Shown: positions 11,111 to 23,780, counted from the stretch's first letter. The stretch is DNA of 64,000 bases from Globisporangium splendens (GCA_006386115.1 VFIW01000001.1:248001-312000); one strand, 5' to 3'. Translations and numbers: made by a program. The notes: generated from the letters alone by a model not told the origin.

Positions 11111-14100
11111 CTATGGAGCCACAGAATACATCTGTTCTTCCGACATCTCGAACAATTTGTCTACCACGAACGACATCTTTACACGCTCCAGTGGATCCTT
11201 TCGTGTCATCAGCTCGATCAGATTGCGCTGCTTGTCGTTCAAGCAATCTGGCAAAGCAGGGATCTTCCCTTTCTTCACTTGAAATTTCACAAACACCGCA
11301 CTCATCTGCTTCCCCCATGGAATGTCACCCGTTAAAGCCTCCAAAATGCACATCGCGAACGAGTACACATCTGACGCGAACGACGGACGTCCACCTGTCA
11401 GATACTCTGGCGACTTCCAGTGCACAGCTCCCATACGCTTCACATCGACCTGGATCTCAGCCACATTCAGCAGGCAGCTCAAGCCAAAGTCGATCAGCTT
11501 CGCCTTGACGTCCATACCGATTAACACGTTGTCGCACTTCAGATCATTATGCGCGATGTTCTGGCCATGCAAGTACTCGAGACCGAGAGCGACTTCATAC
11601 ATCTTTTGCCACGTCAATTTCTTGTTCACGTCGATCTTCAAAAACTCCTGTAAATCGCCATTCGTTGCATATTCGCAAACGAAATAGCGCTTGTCGATAT
11701 GGCACGCGCCGTAAAGCTTCACGATGTGTGGGTGATTCAGGCGATACCAGATTCGAATCTCGTGGAGCAGCAAATTCGTAGAAATCGTGCCAGCGTCTTC
11801 TTCGTACCCCATGAACTTGACCACGATCAGAGTATCCAACCACGTCCCTTTATACACTTCCCCAAACGCTCCTTGTCCGATGCGATCCGACTCACCAAGC
11901 ACCAGCTCTCGCAATGGCAAATACCACGATGGGATATCATTCAGCGCAGAGAGACCTGCTTGTGTCCACAGCGAGTTATCTGGGTTTGAGCCAGACGAGT
12001 CTGAATCAAAATGCGTAACAGAAATTGCTTCGTGTTTGTCGGCTTGATCTCTCGAGCCATACTCGGCATCAGTAGAGTCCGATACAAGAAACCGCATCTC
12101 GATACCGCCACGATCGCGTTCCCAACTGCGAATCGAGTCGGACTCGGACACACCCAACATGTCGAGCAAACGATCCAGCTCCGCGTAAATCACATGATGT
12201 GCCTCAGCTACTTTCCGACTTCTTGCAAATTGAGCTACCGACTTCTCCGATACCGCTCTGCACAAGTATCGTTGAACTTGCGCCAAAATGGAGCAGTACT
12301 TGGTGACCTCGGGGTCCGTTGGCTCCTTTTGAAGTTGTTGAAGGCGGTCGAAAATGTAAGCGAGCGCCGTGTACACTTTTTCGACCATCCACTCGGATTC
12401 TGGGAAATCGTTGCATTTTATCAGGACATTCTCCAGCGCGACTGAAATTGTCGCACCGAGCTCTGGAAACACGTATTCTTCGATGCTCCGAGTCTGACGC
12501 TACGCGTAGGCATGATGTGTTAGCCCAAGCATTCATTTCCCGACAGTGTATAAACTGTTAGATCTACATACCTTTGTAGTGCCAGTCACTGTCGGGATAT
12601 CAACAAGCACACCCGCATCCTCGCTCTCGAGGGTGAAGATCTTCAGCTGATTCACAACATACACGATATTAACGCGTTCTTCTGGATCAAATGCGCACAT
12701 TTTCGTAATCAAGTCCCACTGGGTATCGTTGAAAGTTGTGGGGCGTTCTGGCAATTCACCCTGGAGTACCAACTTGAGTGCTCTCTTTTTGTTCCTTTTC
12801 GACCACGGTAGTTCGAGTGTCACAGCTTCAAGGATGCACATCCCGAACGCATACATATCGGACGCAATCGTGCAAGCCGATTCGCGTCGAAGCACCTCTG
12901 GAGACTGCCAATGCATTGGTCCGTAGTTGCGCCAGATATCGTTTGTTACGAAGGTCTCTCCAAACCCAGCAATTTTCGTTTTTGAATCCAAACCCACCAC
13001 AATATTGTCACCTCGAAGATCTCCGTGAATCACATTACGCTGGTGTAGATATTGAAGCCCCAGGGATGCCTCGTACATGCAGTTCCAGGCGGAATGAAGC
13101 CCCGCTTGGTTAGCCGCCAGGAATTCGCACAGCTTCCATCCTTCAGGATAGTATTCGTAGATAAACAAGAACGGATCGCTAATGTGGCACACACCATACA
13201 TCTTCAGCACATTTGGATGACTGAGTGGGTACCATTTTGTCGCAGCGTCGTGGAACTCGTCAAGTGGCATAATCGAAGTCGCAATCATTACTTTGGTCTT
13301 GAGCCATTTCCCTTGATAATGCTGAATGCTTTCTTCGACGTAGTCAATCATGTTCCATTTCTGGAAGTCGACGTCATCGCGAGAGGCAAACCATTCAGGA
13401 ACTCTCGGGAGTTCTAACTTGCATACGCGAAGCAGTCGGCTCAGCACGTCTTCAATGACTTGGATAACGTCGAGATTACTCGTTCCACCTCGGTTTTGAA
13501 GCTCATAGTGAAGCAATACAGATGCGTTATACTGTTCTGCATCGGATCCAAGTCCGGCGACAAGGGCGTTGTCTTCGCTGAGTGTCTCCTGAAAGACATG
13601 CTGCTGCAATAACTTGTCATCTTCCCACTGCGTTCTCCATGTCGGGTTGCTTTGGCTCAAATTGGCCAATCGGCAAAAGTGATCCAGTTCTTCGTGGAAA
13701 TCTTGAATAGTACTGGAAATCGCGCGACTTCCAATGAATCGCGAAAGTGAACTTTGTCTATTGCTGCACTGGAAAAGTAAACGGCAGAATCGAAAGATGA
13801 GTGCCACGAATGTTGCGAGGGTACCACTGTCTTGAGCCGGATCTGTGTCTCGTGATTGAAGCACAGAGCAAACGTCTTCTAATCGCTCCAAGAAATGTGC
13901 CGACATTGACTTGAATTCTCTGGTCGCTGCACAAATGGTAGCCATCGTCCTTAGGGTGCTGGGAATGAGTGGATACTCCTCCTTCGATCCAATGCCGGGA
14001 CTGATCGAGCATCCATGTGCCATGATCTGCTGGACTCCAGTGAAATAGTCGCATCGAGAAACTGATATCAAAGGAGTTTCTCCGTTGTCACCTCGCACGT

Positions 14101-16327
14101 TTACGGACGCCCCAGCATTAATGAGTGCTTCAAATATGCCCATATAGCCAGCACGACCAGCAAGGATAAGCGGAGTGTCGTAACCTTGACGCGAGCGATC
14201 CACATGAGAGAAACTATTCGGGGATGCACCATTCCGAATGAGTAATTCGACTACATCGAGTCGACCGGCCTTGGTTGCATTGAAGAGAGCGGTTCTTCCA
14301 TCGTGGTCTTCTTCGTCCACGAATGCACCGAGTTTTATCAAGGCGCTAATTACCTCGATTTCACCATCGCTCACGATCGAAAAAAGAGTCGTTTTACCTT
14401 CGTTGTCTTTGTCATTGATAGAAGCCCCATACTCGATGAGCGACAGTACCATACCCAAGTCCCCTGTGTGCGCTGCGACAAACAGAACCGTTCTCCCGTG
14501 ACTGTCTTTCGCATTGACAGCAGCACCGCTGTTCATTAGGATCTTCATCACGTCCAGATGACCATGCTGTACTGCTGCGAACAATGGGGTCCTTCCTTGG
14601 GTATCCTTGTCATCAACCGAAGCACAGTAATGCAATAGCGTAGCCACCACCTTCGAATCACCTTTTTCTGCAGCAACATACAAAGCAGTTTTCCCTTGAG
14701 GATCTTTGAGATGGACGGAAGCACCGAGCCCCAACAATGTAGTAACCACGTTCGTGTGACCTTCGCTTGCCGCAAAGATGAGTGGAGTTCTGCCACCAAC
14801 GTCTTCACCATTCACGAGAGCTCCATGCTCAAGGATGACTTTTACTACGTTGTTATGCCCTGCGCTCGCCGCGAAAATGAGAGGCGTTCTTCCATCGCTG
14901 ATCTTTTCTTGGACGGAGCCGCCGAGTTCTATGAGCGTCTTGACCGCGTCGGCATGGCCAGCGCTCGCTGCAGCAAATATAGCTGTTGTCCCGTTGCTGG
15001 TCTTGTCACTGACCGAGGCTCCAGCTTGAGCCAGCACCTTGATTGCGTCCGCGTGGCCTCCATTTGCTGCGTAAAATACAGCGTTTTTACCGTCATATGT
15101 CTTGGCATCGACAGATGCTCCATACTCGAGCAGCATTTCCACAACACTCACGTCGCTTGCAGCATGTAACAGCGGCGTCTTCCCCCGGTTGTCTGTTGCG
15201 TGAACTGAAGCACCGAGTTGGAGCAGTGCTTTCACTGTATCCGAGCGGCCAGCTTTCGCTGCGCAAAGCAGACACTCATTGTAATTTTCCTGGCGACCTA
15301 GACCGTCAAGATCCAGTAATAGTTTCAGCACATTGACGTGACCAGCACTTGCTGCCGCTAATATAGGCGTTTTCCCGCTGTTCGTCGTATCGTTCACAGA
15401 GCTACCACGTTGGATCAGTATTTCGACCACATCGGCGTGACCTGCGCTTGCCGCACAGAATAGAGGCGTTCGGCGACGCTTGTCCCTCGCAGAGATGGAC
15501 GCGCCGAAGTCAATCAATGCAGTCACCACAGCAGGGTGACCTGCCAACGCTGCAGCGAAAAGCGGTGTTTTGCCTTCGCAATCTTGCACGTCGATTTCCG
15601 CTCCGAATTTGACCAAGAGATTCACCACGTCATAATATCCCGCGTTTGCTGCCGCGAAAAGAGCTGTTCTATCCCTTCCATTCTTAGCATCCACTAATGC
15701 CCCGCCTTGAACTAATACTTGCGCAACTTCAATATCCCCACTGCTCGCTGCGTAATAAAGTGGTGTGTATCCACGGCTGTCCTTGGTGTCTGTATACGCG
15801 CCAAAATCAAGAAGGGTCTTGACGAGATCTGCATGACCTGCGCGCGTGGCTATGGCAAGGGACGACCTGCCAGCAGAGCTCATGACATTCACAGGGCTGC
15901 CAAGTGCCATCAGTGTCTGCGCCACGTCCGTAAGCCCAGCACTCGCTGTGGTATACAACGTTGTTTCGCCCAAGTTGTCCGTGGCAGTAGCGAGCGCTCC
16001 ATTCCGGACGAGGACGGGCACCATGTCGACTGTTGTAGCGTGGGACAGCGGCGTGCGCTTCCATTCGTCTTGGTCATGCACAGAACAGCTACCGATACCA
16101 ATCAGGAACTGCACATCGTCCACACACTCGCTGGCTACTGCTCGGTGTAGTGCATCTGGGGCACTCGCATCAAGTCGCCGCTCGTCCAGTGGTTCGTCTT
16201 CGACTCCTCCTTTAACTCGCTCTTGCATGCTGTCACTGCTCGCACAACCAACGCGCGCCAAGTCCCCGGCACCGCGGCGCGGGAAGCCTGGAGTCAGCGA
16301 CGTCGCATCTCCAGCTTCTGCATCCAT
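11111..16327 (-). CDS. Ankyrin repeat - pseudokinase - TKL protein kinase fusion
   Basis: Exon 1 runs 16327-12572 and exon 2 12499-11111, joined in phase 0 by a 72-nt intron; predicted length is about 1714 residues. Residues ~58-790 hold about 22 ankyrin repeats (G-K/R-T-P/A-L-F pattern). A helical segment is followed by a kinase fold at ~990-1230 that lacks a glycine loop and the VAIK Lys and has GFG for DFG (~1121-1123), though HGDLRGDN keeps the catalytic-loop Asp and Asn. This should be a pseudokinase. A second helical segment then leads to a complete TKL kinase (~1453-1710): GQGAFGEVYKG, Lys1480, Glu1499, HNDLKCDN (HRD Arg replaced by Asn, so non-RD), DFG at 1589-1591 and SPE. The order ankyrin, pseudokinase, kinase suggests a receptor-proximal or scaffolded signalling kinase regulated by its pseudokinase. 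The downstream kinase frame has no ATG of its own before its helical region, which supports the fusion. Confidence 0.85.
12500..12571 (-). other. Intron joining the pseudokinase and kinase halves
   Basis: On the minus strand the intron begins GTATGT, contains CTAAC 24 nt before the end and finishes GCGTAG, followed 6 nt later by an alternative in-phase CAG. Both flanking exons are in phase 0. Without splicing, the upstream frame ends at TGA (12533-12535) and the downstream frame is blocked by TAG (12500-12502). Confidence 0.8.
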
Positions 16328-17109
16328 TGTGATCGGCTTTGTGTTCTCTTTCTTTTTCCCTTTGTCCTCTCAAAGAGAACCTGTGGAGCATATTTTGTTT
16401 CTGTTCTTTACCGTGTTGTTGGTATGTGAAGAGGAAAGGTATTATCAGACCATCTTGGTTATAATAAATCTATTCAAATATCTGATTATTGCATTAAGTA
16501 TGGACTTTAGAGAAAAGGCTCATGCCATTGGCTAAAACGAAGCACTCGTGCAGCCATTTCTTCGCACTCGGATTTCTCAGTTCCGTTTTCTCTCCCCAGA
16601 TCGCAAGTGTGTCCGGATCCCAGATTCTGGGATACCTCCCGTGATGATGACCGACGCCTTCCCATCGCACACTAATACTCGTCGTCGCTCTGGTGTCGCA
16701 AAGCAGAGAATAAACGGAATCCTCGTTGTCATTCGAACGGCTCAATTACCCTCAGGAGCGACTCGAGTGTCTCAGAGGGCGTGAATCAATTGCGTTCTCT
16801 CAGAACAAAGCTCTGCCACCAGGTTTGTCCATTGCAATGCCGCAAGAAAACTGACAATATCATGAAAAGAAAAGAAAAAAAACTGTTTAGGTGCTGGATT
16901 GCCTCGCGCACATTCTTGGTGAACGTATTCGCGAGTTCCTACACATAGTCGAGCCACAGAATTTTTTGACAGACACTTCACACGATCCTCTTCATGCACA
17001 TTTTTCTCATCTAAACAAAGGCAGTGCGGCTTGTTGGACAACTCATAGAAATGCCACTCTCATAGAAAATGAACGAAGCCCAGGCGTACCGCGTTGGTGA
17101 CGTTGTCTG
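16328..17109. other. Promoter region of the ankyrin-kinase gene and 3' flank of the membrane protein
   Basis: No recognisable gene. AT-rich around 16430-16510, which may belong to the promoter of the minus-strand ankyrin-kinase gene. Confidence 0.4.
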
Positions 17110-18300
17110 CTAAGAACGCCATCTCTTGTCGGGAATAAGCTGGTACCCGCGTATGGACGGCAAAACCGCTTTGGACGGCAGCACCCACAGCAACGAGATC
17201 AGCAGCGCCCACTCGAGCGGGAACTCGGTCACTTCGAGCAGCACAACCCATCGCAGCAGCCCCGTCGACGAGGACCCGCCGCTCGCTGTGAAGAAGAAGA
17301 TCGGATTCTCGTCAATGATGTCGCGCGTCGGAATGTCCAACACTTTTTCCAGGACACGGTTCTGGTCGTCGCTGCTCTCCGGCGTGGGCGACGCGAGCGC
17401 ATGGTCCTGGTCGCCGTACTGGGACGCCGCCAGCAGCAGAAGCGACACTGTTCGCATGAGGCAAAACAGCGTCGCGATCGCGGCGATGCGGCGGATATTG
17501 CGTTGCCGGTGACTCGCGTCTTCGGCGACTTTGTCGAGCAATGTGCACATGCGGCTTCCGTACGCAGGCAGCAGGAACATGCACGCGACGAAGCAGAACG
17601 CGAGCAGCACGGTCGCGACTAAGTAGACGCTGCGACGCAGGACACTATGTGGATACGGCTGCAACACGACAAACGCTAGCATCTGCAGCAAGTAGATGGA
17701 CACAACGATCTTGATGAACAGCACTCGTGGCGACGAATTTGACGACGGCGCGCTTGGATGCCGCGACAGAGGCGTTGCAAACGACGACGCACCCACCTGC
17801 TCAATCATACTCGCCCACGTGTTGAACACCAACAGGAACACACCGCCGAGCACAAACGACCCGAGCATGCCCAGCATCTGCCACGTGAACACAATCTCCA
17901 GGTACGTCAGGTGGAGGTGTTTGGTTTCCTTCGCGGTGCCATGCGACTGCGCGACAAAGAGCATCCACACGGCCACGAGCAAAAACGCCGCCGCGCGTAG
18001 AAGCGCGCCGAGACCCAGCAACGAGAACAGCTGCACGGCTGTGCGGTCGACGTGGCGGTTGCGCCACATGCGTATCCACGACATGCCGCTCGGGATGAGG
18101 AACAGCGCGCCGCAAGCATACACACCTGCATACACGAAGTAGAACGACGGCGCGCTCCCGTTCGCCGAGGACGACGGTGGCGGGGTCAGCGTCGTTGTAG
18201 CGTTATCGTCGTCAGTGCTGTTGGCAGTGGTAGTGGCTGCCGCCATTGGCACTGCGTTCAGCAGCAGCAGCAGGAAGACAGCGGCATTGGGAGGCGCCAT
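17110..18300 (-). CDS. Seven-transmembrane protein with signal peptide
   Basis: The start is placed at the ATG at 18300 because it directly precedes a good signal peptide (about 20 residues, Leu-rich, ending MAAATTT); the frame extends upstream without ATG support. The 396-residue product then has a short Ser/Thr/Asn-rich extracellular stretch with possible N-glycosylation sites (NST, NAT, NGS) and seven hydrophobic segments at roughly residues 55-75, 90-115, 130-160, 190-215, 220-245, 265-290 and 350-385. This matches the topology of GPCR-like or THH1/TOM1-type seven-helix proteins. I do not see a diagnostic motif, so the family is a guess. It has no obvious partner among its neighbours. Confidence 0.75.
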   Translation of the reverse strand: MAPPNAAVFLLLLLNAVPMAAATTTANSTDDDNATTTLTPPPSSSANGSAPSFYFVYAGVYACGALFLIPSGMSWIRMWRNRHVDRTAVQLFSLLGLGALLRAAAFLLVAVWMLFVAQSHGTAKETKHLHLTYLEIVFTWQMLGMLGSFVLGGVFLLVFNTWASMIEQVGASSFATPLSRHPSAPSSNSSPRVLFIKIVVSIYLLQMLAFVVLQPYPHSVLRRSVYLVATVLLAFCFVACMFLLPAYGSRMCTLLDKVAEDASHRQRNIRRIAAIATLFCLMRTVSLLLLAASQYGDQDHALASPTPESSDDQNRVLEKVLDIPTRDIIDENPIFFFTASGGSSSTGLLRWVVLLEVTEFPLEWALLISLLWVLPSKAVLPSIRGYQLIPDKRWRS

Positions 18301-18734
18301 GATCTTCTGGGGGCGATTCTGTGTGTTTCTGTGGATGGCTTGACAGAAGGATCGCAACGCTGATTGGTGTGCATCGACGGTACTGTACCGGTATAGTCTA
18401 CAGTATTTCGAATGCTTTTTGTACTGGTACCTGAGTTGAAGTGACTGGACACAATACCGGTCTGTTACTGGCAATAAACCGATTGCAAAGGTACTGAATT
18501 TAACTTATATATTTAGGACATTGATGAGCCAATCCACAAAAAGGGAAGTTGAGCACTGCAGTGTGGTTCCTTGGTAATTTGTAGGACATCCGAAGATCGA
18601 AATCCCGTGATTGTTTTTTCGTTTCTCAAATAGAGTTGCGCTCGACAGTATCTTGAAGATTGAGTTGTATCAAAGGCTTCGGAACGATTTGTCGTCCTGG
18701 TTTCGCTGGACGTGTGCTGGCGATATTGCTATTG

Positions 18735-19067
18735 AGAAACCATTTTGCCAGTTCATTTTGTCCAGTCGACTGGGAAAAGAAACGCGTACTGTACACCTAT
18801 CAAATGGACACTTGCCTACCTAAACGCCACGTGAGCGAGTGCGCGCATTTGTTCATTTCATTATCCAAGACGAGTCAACGTCCAGGCGCTTTTAGCTCAT
18901 TCTGACTGCTGTACTGGATGTGCTCAGAGCGGCAAGCAGTGGTTTTCCAAACGAAATCATTTTGCCAGTTCAATCGCTTAATCGATCTCGACTAGGAAAA
19001 GAAACGCGTGTGCACCTATCAAATGAGTGCACGTGTCTTGGAGGGAAGGCGAGCGAGTGCGCGCCTT
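18735..19067 (+). repeat. Two diverged direct repeat copies of ~115 bp
   Basis: Copy 1 (18735-18850) and copy 2 (18953-19067) share, in the same order, the phrases cattttgccagttca, ctcgact.ggaaaagaaacgcgt or close to it, cacctatcaaatg and gcgagtgcgcgc, separated by diverged sequence. They are ~218 bp apart. No coding potential or terminal inverted repeats are visible. Confidence 0.65.
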
Positions 19068-21197
19068 TGCTGGTGTTAATGGTAAGACTGTGCCAACATC
19101 AGAAGCGTTTGGCGCATTTGGAAAGGCTCAAGGTATCTTCGTTGTTCTCTCGCACCATTTGGCACACCTGGCCGCTGATCGTTGAATACCAGAGGCAACT
19201 CTTCTGGTCTACCGTATAAACCTGCCCTGACCTCTTCCCACAGCGTTGCTCAAGTGAAATAATTAAACAATCTTTATGCTTTAGTGAAGACCAAGACCCG
19301 TAGCAAGGACCTCAGGATCCTTAAACTATGCATATAGTTCAATAGAACTCCCTTCTCACTCTCGGTGTTGCTCAAGTGCACCCACGCTCTGATCAGCATC
19401 GTCTCCCACTTCACTTGATCAGCATCCAGCGCCACTCTCTCCCTCTCGCTTTCTCGAGAACCTGAGCGATGGATCTGCCAGACGCGAGTTTACTGAAGGA
19501 TGACGGGCACGCATGAGCGACAGAGAAACCTGCCGTCACTAGAGTACTGTATGCGCACAACAAATATTGGTGTACATGTATGTCGTCACGTGTCACGCAA
19601 CTGCTCCAGGCGGGGAGGAGCACGGCAAGCAAAATCAGACGTAGTGAGACGGAAGCCACCAAGTGATCGTGCAGCCACACGGCAGAGCTCACAAAACAAG
19701 TAGGGATCAGCTGACCCGAGGTCCAGGCGTAAAAGCGAAGACTGGATCACTTCTAGCGATCTTTTGTCATGTTGAGTCGAAAGACCGAGGGAATCTCTCT
19801 TCAAGACGCCTATCCATGTGGGACAATTAGCAAAGACACACACACACACATCTCATTACCCATCTCTGGAAGTTCGTAAATACCTCGTGCAAGCTACAGT
19901 ACGTACAGCAGCATGGACACCTTTACCGCCACGGCGTGATCTCAATCGGAAGAGATTGTCAACCTTGCCGGTCCGGCGTCGAACTCTGTCGTCGAACACT
20001 GGAGCATGAGGCAAGAACGGAGAGCGCGGACACCCGTACGCGCAGAAAAGACGGCGCTGGTGTCGCCTCGTTGTAGTCGAGCGGCAGGTGTTATGCGCTG
20101 TCGCTAGGTAATGCGCGCACCAGTCTCCCTCTCTTCTGATACTTTCCTGCACCACGATCGGGATGGTGGGAAAGTGGTGGATGCCAGACGCGTTTCTGTC
20201 GTGTACGCGACTAAGTTTGCTTGCTCTTACTCGAGCGATTGCACCAATTCATTGACGATCCTGTCTTTGGTTGGCCTGCGAGCAGCGAGCTCAGTGCCAA
20301 CCCGATCCACGGATATTGGTCCAGCTGCAGAGCGTGTGAGGCTGTCCATCCCCACGAGTATCCCCGCTATACTCAGCACGTGATGTCTGGCGTTGAATTC
20401 GAGCGCTTGTCCAGTCAACTGCCTCTCATTTTTGGATCTCAGATGGGCACGGCGCCACATGCAATCACACCTTCTGATACGCTCGCTCATGCTGGAAGAG
20501 GAAAGATGCTCGATCTTCTTCCCCCGATCTTCCAGACAACTTAACTCACACTCAGAACGAGGAAAGCGTTAGGTTTTATGCACAGATCAGACCGCGGTCG
20601 CGTGATCAGCGATGCCTCGAAGTCGCGTTGACAAAATTATAAAAACAGGGCATGCAAGAGCCAATCTGATCGACAGTTCAAGTCAGTCTCAGTCTCTCGA
20701 TCGCACTCACTTTCCGCACCGAGTCGCCAAACTACAACTCACACTTCAGCCTCGAGTCCTCTGACTTTACGCAGGCCAACTCACTTCGTTTCGCCGTGTC
20801 CTTGCAATGCATGCACTCCAAGCATCTCAGTCGTTCGGCCAGCCAGACAGGGAAGGAAGGTGAGAAAGAGAGGGGGCGTTGATACTTTCGGAGAAACTAT
20901 GAGAAGAAAGGCTTGGCCGCTGTTCGTTTACACATCAGTTCCCTCCAAGCCAGCGCTACGTCAGCGAGAGCGCCTCAAAGGTACAGTACTGAGGATTTTG
21001 AATGCCTCTCTACTGGTACGGCAGCCTGTCCTCCGTTCCACTGAACTCGAGTCCCTCTTGGCGCGAGTCTCCAAAATTCTAACCAAGAAAATCGAATTCA
21101 TACGTGCGTACTCCTGCACACAAACAGCACTTGTGATGATGCTCGACCAGAAACCGGACACGAGCCTCAAAACTCCCCCAGGCTTCTAATGTACCCT

Positions 21198-21378
21198 TCT
21201 GGGCCAACTCTTGCGAGCCTAACTGATCGGGTATATTTTCTCTGGGTCCACTCCTGCAGCCTAACTATTGGGACAGATACCTTTCAGAAATTCTTGACAC
21301 TTTGGTCAACTGGGACGCCTGCGAGCCAAATGCTGAGGTATATCTTTGAGAATTTCTGACACTTTGATCAACTGGGCA
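21198..21378 (+). repeat. Degenerate tandem repeat, ~60-bp unit
   Basis: Three full units and one partial unit can be read: each starts with a form of ctgggtcaactcctgcgagc, continues with cctaact or ccaaatg, then a ggtatat or gatacc block and a tt-t-gacac block. The units differ by many substitutions and small indels, so this is an old array. Confidence 0.5.
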
Positions 21379-21590
21379 TAGCCGCTTTAGAGCAAGCAAT
21401 CAGTGGCTGGCGAAATGAGCTGCTGCAGTGGATTTGTTATTTTGAAAGCGGGGGATTGAGATGTGCACATTTCGTGATCCAATCCCATGTTGGAACAGAA
21501 AATGGAGCTCTCCTGATCCGGCTGTCGTGCTGTCGTGATTCACATTCACTCAGCACACTTCGGACGGCTTCGAAAGAAACTGGTGTGTGT

Positions 21591-21603
21591 GGGGGGGGGG
21601 GGG
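21591..21603 (+). repeat. Homopolymer of 13 G
   Basis: Uninterrupted G run following a short GT stretch. Its length is likely to be variable or mis-assembled. Confidence 0.9.
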
Positions 21604-23760
21604 AACTCTAGTGGGACTGCTGCGGCTGGTCCAGGGAATGCCTCTTCTTGCACAATAGACACAACCGCCGCAACACACGAAGCAGACCTCTGCGATTCGA
21701 TGGAGAGAAAGACAGAGGGACTTCAATGCGCGCGCGGACAAGTTCTTATCATTTGGTTTCTTACCACGGACCTTTACGGTAACGAGTTGCCGTATCGCTA
21801 GGCAGGTGATGCCAAAACCACGCAGACAGCAACAACTGAGCGAGCTCTCTTGCGCACGTTGGTGGGTGGATTGTAATTCGAGAGATGGGGTGGAGACAAT
21901 CCGGTAATAGTGTAGGTACTACAGCAGCGTGCCTATCCAATCCACTCGCGTGGCAAGTGTGTCTGTCGTGTGCGTGTGGTGTTTCGTTGTCGCTGTTGCC
22001 TTTCCTCTCGATTTTTTTCTCTTGTCCTGTCAACAGAGACCATGAGATACCAAAGTGAGGAAGACGAGCCAGGTCAATTGGTATCTTCACGCATGGTTGG
22101 TTTGACAAAAGGCGCAATGGTTGGTGTACCGAGACCCGATAAGGTTTCACTCATAACGGGAAGGACGCAACAAAAGAATGCTCATCTTGCATGCACGTGT
22201 CGTACAGTACAATTGGTACGTGCGCACGCGTGCGGTTTCCTGTGGCAAACATGCTACAGTAGCTGTGTTCGAGGACGGCAGGCAGACGAGGAGCTGAAAG
22301 ATTTCAGCCAGACGTGCATTGAATCGGGTCCAATTACCATTACTGTAAGGTATCAGCAAGCCCATCCAAGCCAAATTTTGACCTGGGAACCTTATGGCAC
22401 CGACCGCCGCCGCCATCGTCGTCGTCTCTGGCGGCAACAAATTTCGGCGGCGAAGCTCGTCTTGGTGGAGTGGATGCAAGAGCTTCGCATCTCACTGCAG
22501 ATCTGAGTTTTTCTCTTGACTGCTTATACCGGCTGCTACAACCAAGAAGTGGAGCCTTGTCAAGTAACGGCTGCGTCCTGATGGATGTCATTTCGTCATC
22601 TCGGATGGCAGCAATCAACTGAGGAGTATGTGCGAGATATGCGTGTACTTCACAGCAAGGGTCAACAACCACCTCGGATGCAGATTAGTATTAGGACATG
22701 TGAAGCAAAAACATCACGACAACGACGACCTGAAAAGGCAAATCCCGAGCCGCTTCTTCCAAGCCATTCACAAAAAACCAACAAGCAAACAAATGGCAAA
22801 ACAACGCAGCAACACACGCGCACACCACAATGCGAGCAACCTAGGGTGGCTTCCCCGCAGGCTGCGGAGAGCAGTGTCGCAGCGTGCTCGTCCAAATCAC
22901 AATGCGCAGAAACGCCATCCGTGCTTGCAAATGACCCATAATATACGCAGCGCATGATGGCAGCATACTGGTGGAGGAAACCTTCTCCGCCAGAGTCTCG
23001 GAGGGAGCATTTCGTACAGTACCGTACTCTGCCAAAATATCGAACGCCACACACACACACACACATGGGCTCAGTTGTCACCGCTGGCTTTTCTCGCACG
23101 TCAAGTTCGCGGTTTTTCTGATTTTGCGCGCTGGTACATACAATTGAAGGGCAACAATTTCCTCAAGCAAACAGGCGCGGCGCACAGCGGGAGCACGAGG
23201 GAAGGAGGGCGTGGGTGCACGCAGCAGGCTTTTGTGCCTTGCCAACTAGGCCAGGTGTACAAAACACAAACCCCACACCAGCAAGGAAGCAGGTTGGGCA
23301 GCAAGGCCACCAGTGGCGACAACACGACAAGTGCAAGTTGCTACCGTATGGTAGTACGCAGCCTGGCAAGCAATCCCTTCGACCTGGCTATACGCAGACG
23401 AGTCAGACCTGGCAGTCGGGCCAGAGACGGGGTGGTCTCTCCAAACGTTGATCCCTAGCCACAGACCACTGCCCTAGCCCCGTTCGACGTTGTTCTTGGG
23501 GGTTGTATACTGCGGACGGTTTATGTGCATTCTCCTAATTGGAGGGAGCGTGATGGATTGATGGCTCTGTATCAGACCCCACCCACACATATCAGTCAAC
23601 CTATCGCGGACCAGCCGTTTCTTGAATAGGGGGGGGAAACTGCGTTCTACCAACGCGAGTACGACCACTCTACCTTCAAACCAAGTCATTTTTGGTTTTC
23701 TTTCGAAAAAACAAAATCCCTCCCGTTATCTAAAATACGATTTCTCCATACTACCTGCTG

Positions 23761-23780
23761 GTGTGTGTGTGTGTGTGTGT
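23761..23780 (+). repeat. GT dinucleotide microsatellite
   Basis: Ten uninterrupted GT units. Related AC/GT runs occur at 19835-19850, 23048-23064, 40545-40566 and 46520-46538. Confidence 0.9.

Noticed and set aside
10753..11508. 251-codon plus-strand frame opposite the kinase 3' end
   Set aside because: It is largely antisense to the conserved kinase C-lobe, is rich in Ser/Thr/His and has no domain.
12472..12472. Separate start of the downstream kinase at 12472
   Set aside because: The codon is GTG and no ATG lies between the upstream stop and the conserved helical region; splicing to the ankyrin exon explains the frame better.
19411..19692. Minus-strand frame with a hydrophobic stretch resembling a small secreted effector
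   Set aside because: Composition and absence of any support make chance more likely; the apparent signal is not at a convincing start.
20221..20544. 107-codon frame in the gene-poor region
   Set aside because: No domain, no repeat pattern and no codon bias; treated as non-coding.
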